From: Ruminococcaceae bacterium UBA6416
Lineage (GTDB): Bacteria > Bacillota > Clostridia > Oscillospirales > Acutalibacteraceae
DNA: 47,231 nt
Assembly (NCBI GenBank): GCA_002438505.1
Contig: DJPI01000073.1
Span: forward strand, 1 to 47,231
Direction: 5' to 3'
Part shown: positions 31,155 through 39,357 of the stretch, piece by piece
How the letters are laid out: each line of letters begins with the position of its first letter
How positions within the stretch are numbered: position 1 is the first letter of the stretch
Notes under the pieces: model-generated
Told to the model about the DNA's origin: nothing
What the model saw: the letters and a program-made list of their open reading frames with translations, nothing else
The model's database searches: none
Program-made: the position numbers and the translations under genes

Positions 31155-31592
31155 TCAGAGCACCGCATTTTTATAGCTTATTGTTATGTGGCAAACAGCA
31201 AAAACAACCGAAAGCGCAATCAGCGGAATGTTTAAAGTTAAAACTCCGCTTTCAAAAAACAGCAAAGACGGCACTATTGAAAGATAAAGCGATTTGCGCA
31301 CCGAGTTTTCGTTCTTGAAAAGCACCCAACCGAGGCAGTACAAAAACAACAGCACACCGCCGAGAACGGTATATATCACCTTTCCTGCGCCGAAAAAGAA
31401 GCCGAGCGTAACCTTCGGCAAGTTTATGAACATCAGCAGAAAACAGCCGAAACGCCCAATTTGCTCAAGCGTTTCAACGGCCTTGTTGTGATACTTGTTT
31501 TCAAAGCCGTCCTTATGCTTCATTGCGAAAATTATGTTTGGGACAAGCAGGATTATTACAAACACAAGTCCCGTCAGGTTAAACCATTCCAT
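31155..31592 (-). CDS. small polytopic membrane protein, unknown
   Basis: 145 residues with four to five predicted spans (LTGLVFVIILLVPNIIFAM; FGCFLLMFINLPKVTLGFFF; VIYTVLGGVLLFLYCLGWVL; LIALSVVFAVCHITIS). The cytosolic loop after span one has KHKDGFENKYHNKAVETLEQ. Similar small membrane proteins are common in Firmicutes without a known role. A GAGGTGAATTGAAA ribosome binding site precedes the ATG; the gene starts two bases after the lipoprotein gene ends, so they are co-transcribed. Confidence 0.8.
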   Translation of the reverse strand: MEWFNLTGLVFVIILLVPNIIFAMKHKDGFENKYHNKAVETLEQIGRFGCFLLMFINLPKVTLGFFFGAGKVIYTVLGGVLLFLYCLGWVLFKNENSVRKSLYLSIVPSLLFFESGVLTLNIPLIALSVVFAVCHITISYKNAVL

Positions 31593-31594
31593 TT

Positions 31595-31963
31595 TCAATT
31601 CACCTCAAACCGTGCCGTCCCTTTTGCGCCCTTTCCGGTGACGGAAACGGTGTAGCTTCCGCTCTCCGGAACAGAAACGGAAAACTCCGCGCTTTCAAGG
31701 TCGGTACCTCTATATATTGCCGCCTTATCCTTTTGGCCGATTTCAAGGGAGAGCGTGCCCTCCTCAAGAGTCAGCAAAACTTTCAGCTCCTGCCCCTTTT
31801 TGAGGCTCAGCGTCTCCTTTTCCGTTCGGTTGAGGACGGAGAAGGAGAGGGTATATTTGTTTCCGGCTTTGATTTTGTTGCCGACAAAGTCCGCGTTGCA
31901 GCCGGAAAGAACAAATATAAAAGCGAGCGTAAGGGCGCAAAAAACAAAACATCTTTTTTTCAT
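31595..31963 (-). CDS. small lipoprotein with beta-sandwich domain
   Basis: 122 residues. Signal peptide with lipobox LSGC (Cys at about residue 21), so lipid-anchored on the outer face of the membrane. The rest is beta-rich (LSFSVLNRTEKETLSLKKGQ; AEFSVSVPESGSYTVSVTGK), resembling small carbohydrate- or pre-peptidase-type domains (PPC-like). The ATG seven bases after GGAGG was preferred. It belongs to a minus-strand run with the DMT transporter gene upstream and the membrane protein gene downstream. Confidence 0.82.
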   Translation of the reverse strand: MKKRCFVFCALTLAFIFVLSGCNADFVGNKIKAGNKYTLSFSVLNRTEKETLSLKKGQELKVLLTLEEGTLSLEIGQKDKAAIYRGTDLESAEFSVSVPESGSYTVSVTGKGAKGTARFEVN

Positions 31964-31982
31964 CTTCATTCCTCCGCTTTTA

Positions 31983-32396
31983 TCACAGCGCCATGACAAG
32001 CGTTCCGGCCGCAATGAGCAGACAGCCGATAAGCGACTTCGGCGTGAATTTTTCGCGGAGAAAAACGAACGCCATGATAAGTGTCAAAACAACGCTCATC
32101 TTGTCAATGGGAACAACCTTTGAAACGTCTCCAATTTGCAGCGCCTTGTAATAGCACAGCCATGATGCGCCCGTTGCAAGACCTGAAAGAATCAGAAACA
32201 GCCAGCTTTTTTTGCTGATTTCCGTGATTCCGCTCTGGCTGTTTGTAACAAAAACCATCAGCCATGACATTACAAGAACAACAACCGTTCTTATTGCTGT
32301 TGCAAGATTTGAATTGACGTTTTCAACGCCGACCTTTGCAAGAACGCTTGTCAGCGCCGCAAAAACGGATGAAAGAACCGCAAAGAGCCACCACAT
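31983..32396 (-). CDS. EamA-type DMT transporter, single-repeat form
   Basis: 137 residues with four to five spans. One EamA unit only: WLFAVLSSVFAALTSVLAKV at the start and DKMSVVLTLIMAFVFLREKF at the end, the canonical EamA closing motif. Full-length members have two units (~300 residues); half-size forms like this probably work as dimers. Substrate unknown. It lies 15 bases downstream of the ABC permease stop and may be the tail of that operon. Confidence 0.88.
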   Translation of the reverse strand: MWWLFAVLSSVFAALTSVLAKVGVENVNSNLATAIRTVVVLVMSWLMVFVTNSQSGITEISKKSWLFLILSGLATGASWLCYYKALQIGDVSKVVPIDKMSVVLTLIMAFVFLREKFTPKSLIGCLLIAAGTLVMAL

Positions 32397-32411
32397 AGCT
32401 TTTCACCTCGG

Positions 32412-34010
32412 TTAAAGGCTTTTATAAATCAGCGTTCCGCGCTTTTTGAGCCATTTCAGACAGGCGGCGCAAAGAACGGTGATAACCGCCGAAAAAACGA
32501 TAAAGAACCACAACGCATTAAGCTGCATGAACAAAAGATAGTATATCACACCGAACACAGCCGGAAGAATCCAGCCGGAAAAAAGCGTAATAAGAACGCT
32601 GAAGCTCTGCTTAACGGCGGCGGTCTCACTTGTCCAGTTGAGGTTCGGAATTTTAAGGTTCAAAGCAAGGCCGAACGCAGCAACAAGTGCCGTGAACAAA
32701 AGCGGCGTTATCACAATAAAAGCCGTCATTGCAAAGCCCGGACGCAAAACAACGCACAGACATGACGAGCAAAACAGCGCCGGTATTCCCGTCAGGAGAA
32801 TGTGAAGATAAAGCTTTGCCCTCAACGCCTGCCACGCGGAAACCGGAAGCGACCGGGAAAGCCAAACCGTTTTTCCCTCAAGCGAAACGGACGCGGCGGT
32901 GATGTCATTCATCGCCGCCACCGCGCAAAGAACAAGAACCGCAAGAACCGCAAGCAAATCAATGCCGAAGCCCATTTCATGAACGAACAGGTTCACAAGA
33001 TATGAGCCTTTGATGAGAACCGCAACACCGGCGCCAAGAAGAAAAACAACGCCAAGTCCGCAGTTGAGCATATATGTTGGGCTTGAAAGGAAACGCGAAA
33101 GCTCCTTTGAAAAAAGAGCGGCGTCTGCGCTTTTAAGCTTTGTGCGCTTTTCGCGGTACTTTTTGCGCGCAGTCTTTGCGCTTGAGGTTGCAATCTTAAG
33201 GAAGCTTCTTTCCATAAGGATATATGTTGCAAAAAGAATGACCGCGGAAAAAAGGACAGTAACGGCAAGCGAAAAAAGATCTCCCTCGCCCGTTTTTCCA
33301 AAGATATACAGCGGATACGCCGCACCCTTCACCTTTTCGCCAATCGTTTGAACATTTTGAATAACGGACTGAAGAAGCCGGAATGCGTTTGAATATGCAT
33401 AATAATAAAGCGCAAGAAAAACAAGGGAGAAAACGGTTGTGATTGCGCTCTTGTTTTTAAGCTTCAGGCTGATTTTTGCAACAAGCAAACCAAGCGCACA
33501 GGAAAGAACAAAAACAATCACCGTGACGGCCAACACAAGCACAAGCGAGCCGAAAAGAACCTTCAAAGAAAAGCCGTTAACAACAAGGTTTACAATAACG
33601 GCGGGAAGAATGACAATAACGCTATACATCGTTCCCATGAGATAAACCCCAAGCAAACGGGAAACAAGCAAATCCCTGACCGGTATCGGCATTGAAAGAA
33701 GAAGGTCATTATCCTTAGCCTGATAAAGGCTTGAATATGTGTTAAAAACCGAGCCGAAAACACCCATCATTATTGAAACGAGGGAGATGAGCGCAAAATA
33801 AAGCCATGAAAAGCCGGCTGTGGTGAGCGGCTCGCAAAGCATCAGCGAAAAATATGTGAACATTCCGCCGAGCAGACCCACCACCAAAACAACAAATGAA
33901 GCAATGAACGCTATCGCGCTGCCCTTTGAGCGCATCTTTCCTTTTTTTGCGTCATAGAAAAAGCTCTGATTGAGCTGAAAAAGCTGTTTTTTGAGAAGGA
34001 CTTTCAGCAT
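32412..34010 (-). CDS. ABC exporter permease, 12-span type
   Basis: 532 residues, with about twelve membrane spans in two halves separated by a cytosolic segment (KIATSSAKTARKKYREKRTK). It starts one base after the end of the ATPase gene, so it is the partner of that ATPase. The large two-in-one permease recalls ABC-2 exporters of the YhaP/EcsB-like group in Firmicutes. Substrate cannot be inferred. Confidence 0.82.
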   Translation of the reverse strand: MLKVLLKKQLFQLNQSFFYDAKKGKMRSKGSAIAFIASFVVLVVGLLGGMFTYFSLMLCEPLTTAGFSWLYFALISLVSIMMGVFGSVFNTYSSLYQAKDNDLLLSMPIPVRDLLVSRLLGVYLMGTMYSVIVILPAVIVNLVVNGFSLKVLFGSLVLVLAVTVIVFVLSCALGLLVAKISLKLKNKSAITTVFSLVFLALYYYAYSNAFRLLQSVIQNVQTIGEKVKGAAYPLYIFGKTGEGDLFSLAVTVLFSAVILFATYILMERSFLKIATSSAKTARKKYREKRTKLKSADAALFSKELSRFLSSPTYMLNCGLGVVFLLGAGVAVLIKGSYLVNLFVHEMGFGIDLLAVLAVLVLCAVAAMNDITAASVSLEGKTVWLSRSLPVSAWQALRAKLYLHILLTGIPALFCSSCLCVVLRPGFAMTAFIVITPLLFTALVAAFGLALNLKIPNLNWTSETAAVKQSFSVLITLFSGWILPAVFGVIYYLLFMQLNALWFFIVFSAVITVLCAACLKWLKKRGTLIYKSL

Positions 34011-34718
34011 TTACTCTTCCTCCAATTCAAGGAAAACTTCCTCAAGGCTGTCATCGCCGCGAACCTCTTCCATTGTTCCGGAGCGGATGAGCTTTCCGTT
34101 TTTGATGATTGCAACCTTGTCACAAAGCTTTTGCGCAACCTCAAGAACGTGGGTTGAGAAAAAGATTGCGTTGCCCTTATCGCAGAATTCACGCATCATT
34201 TCTTTGAGAATGTGCGCCGCCTTGGGGTCAAGGCCAACGAACGGTTCGTCCATGATGATAAGCTGCGGCTCATGCAGCCACGCGGAGATGACCGCAAGCT
34301 TTTGCTTCATTCCGTGGGAATAGGCGCTGATGGGTTCGGCAAGATCCTGCGTCAGCTCAAAAAGGTCGGCGTATTTTTTGATGCGCTCCTGCCTCTCCTT
34401 TTCGCCAACGGCAAAAATGTCCGCAATGAAGTTGAGATACTTGATGCCGGTCATGAACTCATAGATGTCCGGGTTGTCGGGAATGTATGCAATTTTCTTT
34501 TTGCAGGCAATGGGGTCGTCCTTAACGGAGACGCCGTCAATTTTGATTTCCCCCTCATCAAATTGAAGGATACCGGCAACGGCCTTGAGGGTTGTTGTTT
34601 TTCCGGCGCCGTTGTGGCCGATGAAGCCGTAAATTTCACCCGGAGCGATGGAAAGCGAGAGCGAATCAACCGCTTTTTTGTCTCCGTATGTTTTTGTAAG
34701 GTTTTTGATTTCAAGCAT
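34011..34718 (-). CDS. ABC transporter ATP-binding protein
   Basis: 235 residues. Walker A GHNGAGKTTTLKA (about 36-48), Q-loop IAYIPDNPDIYEFMTG, a signature region (SAYSHGMKQKLAVISAW; S-H-G-M-K-Q in place of LSGGQ), Walker B LIIMDEPFVGLD and H-loop STHVLE are all present. The ATG preceded by GGAGGAAAAAACC was used; the ATG 15 bases upstream has no ribosome binding site. It pairs with the 532-residue permease. Confidence 0.92.
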   Translation of the reverse strand: MLEIKNLTKTYGDKKAVDSLSLSIAPGEIYGFIGHNGAGKTTTLKAVAGILQFDEGEIKIDGVSVKDDPIACKKKIAYIPDNPDIYEFMTGIKYLNFIADIFAVGEKERQERIKKYADLFELTQDLAEPISAYSHGMKQKLAVISAWLHEPQLIIMDEPFVGLDPKAAHILKEMMREFCDKGNAIFFSTHVLEVAQKLCDKVAIIKNGKLIRSGTMEEVRGDDSLEEVFLELEEE

Positions 34719-34774
34719 GGTTTTTTCCTCCATGAAAATTCTGTTGTTTATATTTTTTTATCTAAAAGCAATGT

Positions 34775-34981
34775 TCATCTCGTCTTGATGAAGCTAATAA
34801 TCTTGTTCTTCATTGAAATTTTCCCAACCTGAAAGCCAAAGGCGGAAAGTTCCTTTTTGAAGCTCAGAAGGCTGTGGTCAACCGGAAAGCCGAGGAGTTT
34901 TTCAATTTCTTCAAAAGAGAGCGTCAGCTCCTCTTTATCCGTTCTTTCAATATATACCCAAAGCTTTTGATATTTGCTCAT
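34775..34981 (-). CDS. 68-residue conserved small protein
   Basis: Starts MSKYQKLWVYIERTDKEELT and continues with LSFEEIEKLLGFPVDHSLLS. The order (KYxxLWxYI, then S/TLSFxEIExLLGFPxDHS, then a GFxVxxISMKxK strand) is a pattern I recognise as recurring in unannotated small Firmicutes proteins; I cannot name it with certainty. It lies between two ABC operons on the same strand. Likely cytosolic, alpha/beta. Confidence 0.75.
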   Translation of the reverse strand: MSKYQKLWVYIERTDKEELTLSFEEIEKLLGFPVDHSLLSFKKELSAFGFQVGKISMKNKIISFIKTR

Positions 34982-35021
34982 TCAAAAATTTCTCCACCGC
35001 TTTGTTAAATTCCTTCGGTTT

Positions 35022-35957
35022 TCATTTTTTAAGAGTCTCTTTTCCTGAGTCTTTAACAACCTTGGTTTTGCCCTCCCGGCAGCATATGCTTTTGAAGCCG
35101 GTGTGCTTAAGGCCGAGGAGAGAGTCCATCTCCTTGGCAGCGGATTCAAAGCTGTCCTTCATGTGGTGAACAATTATGTAATCAGCTTCCTTGATTTTTC
35201 CGCTTGCTGCCTTGCAGAACGCCCTCATCGGCGCACAGAGTGAAAAGACCCAAATCGGTGAGCAAATTGTCACATGGTCATAGCCGGACAGATTGACTTT
35301 GATTTTTTCAATCGGCATCTCCCATCTGCGCATACCGAACCTTCCGCACCACCAAAAGCCGAGGGTGCCCTCTGTCCGTTCGGTTGATTTCACCTCATAA
35401 ATTTCCGCGCCGGTTCTCTCCGCTTCTTCAAGTGCGGCCTTTCTGACGTATCCCATGCGCGAAAAAAAGACAACAAGCCTTTTTTTGTTTGTTCCAATGT
35501 TTTTGTAATCACTTTCGTCCACCTTGAAGCTTTCCTGCTTTAAAAATACCCACGCGGCATAGCCCGTGACGGCCTGAAAGAAGCCAATGATGAAGAATGC
35601 CGTTGACATAAAGTTCGCCGGAAACATATAAAACTGAATGCAGATCCAAAGCATGAGTGTTACGCCAAACACGCCGCCAAGAACAACGCCGCTTTTTTTC
35701 TTCAGCAAAAGAAGAACCGCCGCGGTGAGATTGCTGATGCCGTTAACGATAAGCAGCGCTATGCCCGGAAAAAGGAAGCTTTGAAAAAGCACGTCTGCAA
35801 ACGGGAGCTTTTGAAAATAGGGAAGCATTGCGTCCATTCCCATTGCCTTTCCCGTTGTGTCAAGGAGCATTCCGGCCGCTCCGGCAACAGCCCCGATGCC
35901 GACAAACAGCGTCCAGAAAACGAGCAGACGTCTTGCCGTTTTGAATCTTGATTTCAT
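35022..35957 (-). CDS. membrane protein-flavodoxin fusion
   Basis: 311 residues. The first ~140 form four membrane spans (LLVFWTLFVGIGAVAGAAGM; FLFPGIALLIVNGISNLTAA; VVLGGVFGVTLMLWICIQFY; AFFIIGFFQAVTGYAAWVFL). From about residue 155 a flavodoxin-like domain begins (KRLVVFFSRMGYVRKAALEE, the FMN phosphate loop region) with EIYEVKSTERTEGTLGFWWC and VTICSPIWVFSLCAPMRAFC. Four-span flavodoxin fusions are uncommon; they suggest electron transfer at the membrane. It begins 0-12 bases after the ABC-2 permease stop (an in-frame GTG at 35969 is an alternative start), so it is part of that operon. Confidence 0.75.
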   Translation of the reverse strand: MKSRFKTARRLLVFWTLFVGIGAVAGAAGMLLDTTGKAMGMDAMLPYFQKLPFADVLFQSFLFPGIALLIVNGISNLTAAVLLLLKKKSGVVLGGVFGVTLMLWICIQFYMFPANFMSTAFFIIGFFQAVTGYAAWVFLKQESFKVDESDYKNIGTNKKRLVVFFSRMGYVRKAALEEAERTGAEIYEVKSTERTEGTLGFWWCGRFGMRRWEMPIEKIKVNLSGYDHVTICSPIWVFSLCAPMRAFCKAASGKIKEADYIIVHHMKDSFESAAKEMDSLLGLKHTGFKSICCREGKTKVVKDSGKETLKK

Positions 35958-35969
35958 TATCGAGGTCAC

Positions 35970-36866
35970 TCAGCTTTCCTTTTTAGACAGTATGTTGAAC
36001 AGTATGTACACAAGGACAAGAACGGCTGTGCTGCCGCCGAGAACGGCAAACATTGCACCCTCGCTCACGCTTTTTTCAAAGAAATATAAATTGCAGTCAA
36101 ACGCGTCACGAATTGTTTTTATTGCCTCAGGAGGGAAGCCTGCGTTCTCCATTGCAGAAAACGCTCCGCGCATTGCATGGTTTCTGATGAGACTTGTTGC
36201 GTAGGTTCCCGGAAGAAACGAGAGTATCCTTTGAAGCGCCGGAGAAAAGCTGCTTATCGGCATATATGCGCCGCAAACAAAGCCATAGCCTGCGCTGACG
36301 ATTGTTCCGACAGCCGAGCTTTGGCCGTTGGTGGAAAGGAAAAAATTCACGCAGGATGACAGCGCAACGCCGAAAAGCGTCAGCAGAAAAACGTCAAGCG
36401 CAAGCATCATAACATCCGTTCCGGAAAGATACCAGCCCTTTTTGAGCTGATACAAAAGACAGACGCCAAGCGCCGTGAAGGTGATTATCAGAGTTGAAAG
36501 CGAGCTTGAAGAAAAATATGCTGCCGCAAGTGTTGACCGCCTGACCGGAGAGACACGGAAATCACGCCGCGCGCCGTTGACCTTGTCCTGAACCATGAGC
36601 AAATTTGAGCAAAACGCAACCGTGACGCAGCTCACCGCAAGAAGCGAGGAAACAAGCTGGGAAGCAACCGCGCCTTCAAGAACCTTTGAGTCAAGCTTCA
36701 AAATCTCAGGTATCGCCGAGGAAAAGCTGTCCCGATAAACATTCGCAAGAAATGTTGCGTAAAGCACAAGCAGAATGAGCGGCGTGATGAGCGAGGTGAA
36801 AAACATCCCCTTATCCTTAAAAAAGAGCTTTGTGTTGCGCTTTACAAGTGAAAAATATGTTTTCAT
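35970..36866 (-). CDS. ABC-2 type permease
   Basis: 298 residues with six spans, DrrB/NodJ-like: FFKDKGMFFTSLITPLILLV at the N-terminus and FLPGTYATSLIRNHAM near the exit. The gene overlaps the ATPase gene by four bases (ATGA). Exports an unknown substrate with the ATPase encoded at 36863-37777. Confidence 0.88.
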   Translation of the reverse strand: MKTYFSLVKRNTKLFFKDKGMFFTSLITPLILLVLYATFLANVYRDSFSSAIPEILKLDSKVLEGAVASQLVSSLLAVSCVTVAFCSNLLMVQDKVNGARRDFRVSPVRRSTLAAAYFSSSSLSTLIITFTALGVCLLYQLKKGWYLSGTDVMMLALDVFLLTLFGVALSSCVNFFLSTNGQSSAVGTIVSAGYGFVCGAYMPISSFSPALQRILSFLPGTYATSLIRNHAMRGAFSAMENAGFPPEAIKTIRDAFDCNLYFFEKSVSEGAMFAVLGGSTAVLVLVYILFNILSKKES

Positions 36867-37777
36867 TTTTCTTCACCTCCCGTGAGCTTCTTTCCCGTTG
36901 CGGAAAGGAAAACATCGTCCATCTTTCCCTTTGTAATTTCATAATCGATGAAAAGGCTCGGATGCTTCAAAATGAGCTTTGTTGCCTGCTCGGTGCTTTC
37001 AACCTCAACGCGGAAGCTTTCGCCAATCTTTTCATATGGCAGTGAGAGCTCTTTGACCCGGCTTTCGTCAAGAGAATAGAACGTGATGAAGTCACCGGCA
37101 AACCTGTTTTTGAGCTCGAGCGGCGTTCCCTCGGCGGAAATGCTTCCGCTGTCAACGATAACAACATAGTCGGCATCGGCGGCCTCCTCCATGTAATGCG
37201 TGGTGAGGAAAACGGTCATGTTCTCTTTCTTTTGCAAATCTCTCACCGCGCTCCAAAGGAGCTTTCTTGTTTGGGGGTCGAGGCCGGTTGTCGGTTCATC
37301 AAGAATGAGAATTTCCGGCCTGTGGAAAAGGGCGCGCGCAACGTCAATGCGCCTGCGCTGGCCGCCGGAAAGCTTTCCGACCGTTCGGCCGAGCAGCGGC
37401 TCAAAGTCCAGCGTTTTTGCAAGCTCAAGCAGGCGGTTCTTGAAGCTTTTTCCGGTTATTCCGTAGAGAGCAGCGCGGCTTTCAAGGTTATCCTTAACGC
37501 TCAGAGCCTTGTCAAGAACACTGCTTTGGAAAACAACACCAAGCTTTGAAGCTGCCGCGCTTTTTCCCTCTCCGACCTGTTCACCGCAAAGGGAAACGCT
37601 TCCACCGTCCTTTTTGAGCAAGCCGCACATGATTGAAATTGTTGTGCTTTTTCCGGCTCCGTTCACGCCGAGGAAAGCAAAAAGCTCACCCCTTTTGACG
37701 CGGAAAGAAAGGCTCCGAACGGCTTTGACATCGCCGAAGGATTTTGAGAGATTTTTAATTTCAATAATATTATCCAT
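36863..37777 (-). CDS. ABC transporter ATP-binding protein (DrrA-like)
   Basis: 304 residues. Walker A GVNGAGKSTTISI (about 38-50), signature LSGGQRRRIDVARALFH, Walker B ILILDEPTTGLDPQTRKLLW and H-loop TTHYMEEA. The C-terminal ~85 residues form the extension found in DrrA-type drug exporters (FITFYSLDESRVKELSL). First gene of a three-gene operon with an ABC-2 permease and the flavodoxin fusion, driven by the consensus promoter at 37850-37878. Confidence 0.93.
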   Translation of the reverse strand: MDNIIEIKNLSKSFGDVKAVRSLSFRVKRGELFAFLGVNGAGKSTTISIMCGLLKKDGGSVSLCGEQVGEGKSAAASKLGVVFQSSVLDKALSVKDNLESRAALYGITGKSFKNRLLELAKTLDFEPLLGRTVGKLSGGQRRRIDVARALFHRPEILILDEPTTGLDPQTRKLLWSAVRDLQKKENMTVFLTTHYMEEAADADYVVIVDSGSISAEGTPLELKNRFAGDFITFYSLDESRVKELSLPYEKIGESFRVEVESTEQATKLILKHPSLFIDYEITKGKMDDVFLSATGKKLTGGEEK

Positions 37778-37823
37778 TTATTACAACTCCGTGAAAAGAA
37801 ATCTTACAATTTTGTCACAATGG

Positions 37824-37878
37824 GAAACACGTGTTTCTTAACGATTCGCATTATACTTCCGGTTGAATGGTTTGTCAA
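37824..37878 (-). promoter_or_regulatory. consensus promoter and perfect palindromic operator of the ABC/flavodoxin operon
   Basis: Minus-strand TTGACA (37873-37878), 17-base spacer, TATAAT (37850-37855). A perfect 14-bp palindrome GAAACACGTGTTTC (37824-37837) lies just after the start of transcription, where a repressor dimer of the TetR, MarR or PadR kind would block the promoter. No regulator gene is encoded in the operon. Confidence 0.75.
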
Positions 37879-37973
37879 CTGTTTTAATAAAAATTTTAAG
37901 TTTTCAACCCGGCAGAGGGTTTTTGCTCGCTTAAACGGGCTGCTTCATTTTTTAATAAGGCTAAAAAGTGCAA

Positions 37974-38016
37974 TAAAAATAACCGTCCCAACGCTCGGAA
38001 GTGACGGTTATTTTTT
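37974..38016. terminator. bidirectional terminator of small RNA 3
   Basis: ATAACCGTC pairs with GACGGTTAT; T-rich on both sides. Confidence 0.8.
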
Positions 38017-38056
38017 AATCACACGAGGGCAACCGTTTGCTGCGGAGCCTTTTAAT
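37974..38056 (-). ncRNA. small RNA 3, orphan copy of the antitoxin-like RNA
   Basis: Same design as small RNAs 1 and 2: AAAAGGCTCCGCAGCAAACG and then GTTGCCCTCG, then TTAAAAAATAACCGTC, ending in a terminator (37974-38016) with a different loop. No toxin ORF is found on the opposite strand. It stands in the same direction directly behind lysC, so its hairpin could also end lysC transcription. Confidence 0.68.
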
Positions 38057-38062
38057 ATTTAT

Positions 38063-38091
38063 ATTATACACAGCCGCCGGAAATTTGTCAA
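38063..38091 (-). promoter_or_regulatory. promoter of small RNA 3
   Basis: Minus-strand TTGACA (38086-38091) and TATAAT (38063-38068), 17-base spacer. Begins 22 bases after the lysC stop. Confidence 0.82.
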
Positions 38092-38112
38092 GGCGGCTTT
38101 TAAATCCTGCCC

Positions 38113-39318
38113 TTACCTGTCAAAGAAAGCGCTGTGGACGGCGGCAACCGCCTTGTCTGCAAGCTCTTTTTCAATGAGAACGGAGATTGTTATCTCGCTT
38201 GTTGAAATCATGCTGATGTTGATTCCGGCTTCATAAAGCGCACCGAACATTTTTGAGGCCGCGCCGGAGTGTGTCTGCATTCCCGCGCCAACGATTGAAA
38301 CCTTTGCAACCGAGGTGTTGCAGGTTATTGACGTGCCCGGGGCGGAGAACATTTCCTCAAGAATTTCAACGGCGGTTTTTGCATCGCCCATGCTGCAGGT
38401 GAAGGAGATATCCTTTGTTCCATCGCGGCCGATAGACTGCAAAATGACGTCAATGTTGATTTTTTTGGCGGCAAGCCTTGAAAACATTTTGAAGGCGTTA
38501 CCTGGTATATTCTTCATTCCGACAACGGAAATCTGTGCAACGTCCGTGTCCTTTGTGACTCCTCTGATGAGCATTTTCTCCATTTTTACAACCTCCTTGA
38601 CTATTGTTCCGCTTTCTCTGACAAGGCTTGAAAGAACCTCAAGCTCAACGCCGTATTTTTTGGCCATTTCAACCGAGCGGTTGTTGAGAACCTGGGCGCC
38701 GAGCGTTGCAAGCTCAAGCATCTCGTCATAGGTAATTTCCTGAAGCTTCATTGCGCCGGCAACCTTTCTCGGGTCGGCGGTGAAAACACCTGTAACATCG
38801 GTGAAAATCTGGCAGCGGTCTGCGTGGAGCGCCGCCGCAATCGCAACCGCCGAGGTGTCCGAACCGCCGCGGCCGAGTGTTGTCAGGTCGTCAGACTTGT
38901 TGAGACCCTGGAAACCGGCAACAACAACAATTTTTCTTTTGTCAAGCTCGGACTGAATGCGTTCGGTTTTGATGCGCTCAATCCTTGCCGCGCCGAACGT
39001 CCGGCTTGTTCTGAAGCCGGCCTGCCAGCCGAGCAGGGAAACAACCGGACAGCCGATTTTTTCAATCGCCATTGCAAGCAGCGCAATGGACATCTGTTCG
39101 CCTGCGGTGAGGAGCATATCCATCTCCCGCTTTGAAGCGTTGGGGTTGATTTCCTTTGCTTTTTCAATGAGATCGTCCGTTGTGTCTCCCTGGGCGGAAA
39201 CAACAACAATAACATCATTGCCTTCTTTATATGTGTCCGTCACAATACGGGCAACATTATTAACTCTTTCGGCGTTTGCAACGGATGAACCGCCGAATTT
39301 CTGAACAATAAGTGCCAT
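38113..39318 (-). CDS. lysC: aspartate kinase
   Basis: 401 residues. Amino-acid kinase domain with the diagnostic KFGGSSVAN at the start, TTLGRGGSDTSAVAIAAAL (about 146-164) and a catalytic core to about residue 240; then two ACT domains (VVGMKNIPGNAFKMFSRLAA; VSIVGAGMQTHSGAASKMFG) for allosteric control by lysine and/or threonine. First step of the aspartate pathway to Lys, Thr and Met. It lies 39 bases downstream of hom on the same strand, so they form a hom-lysC operon. Confidence 0.96.
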   Translation of the reverse strand: MALIVQKFGGSSVANAERVNNVARIVTDTYKEGNDVIVVVSAQGDTTDDLIEKAKEINPNASKREMDMLLTAGEQMSIALLAMAIEKIGCPVVSLLGWQAGFRTSRTFGAARIERIKTERIQSELDKRKIVVVAGFQGLNKSDDLTTLGRGGSDTSAVAIAAALHADRCQIFTDVTGVFTADPRKVAGAMKLQEITYDEMLELATLGAQVLNNRSVEMAKKYGVELEVLSSLVRESGTIVKEVVKMEKMLIRGVTKDTDVAQISVVGMKNIPGNAFKMFSRLAAKKINIDVILQSIGRDGTKDISFTCSMGDAKTAVEILEEMFSAPGTSITCNTSVAKVSIVGAGMQTHSGAASKMFGALYEAGINISMISTSEITISVLIEKELADKAVAAVHSAFFDR

Positions 39319-39357
39319 AGTATACCTCCGACAGTGGTATCAATATTTGATGCTTAA

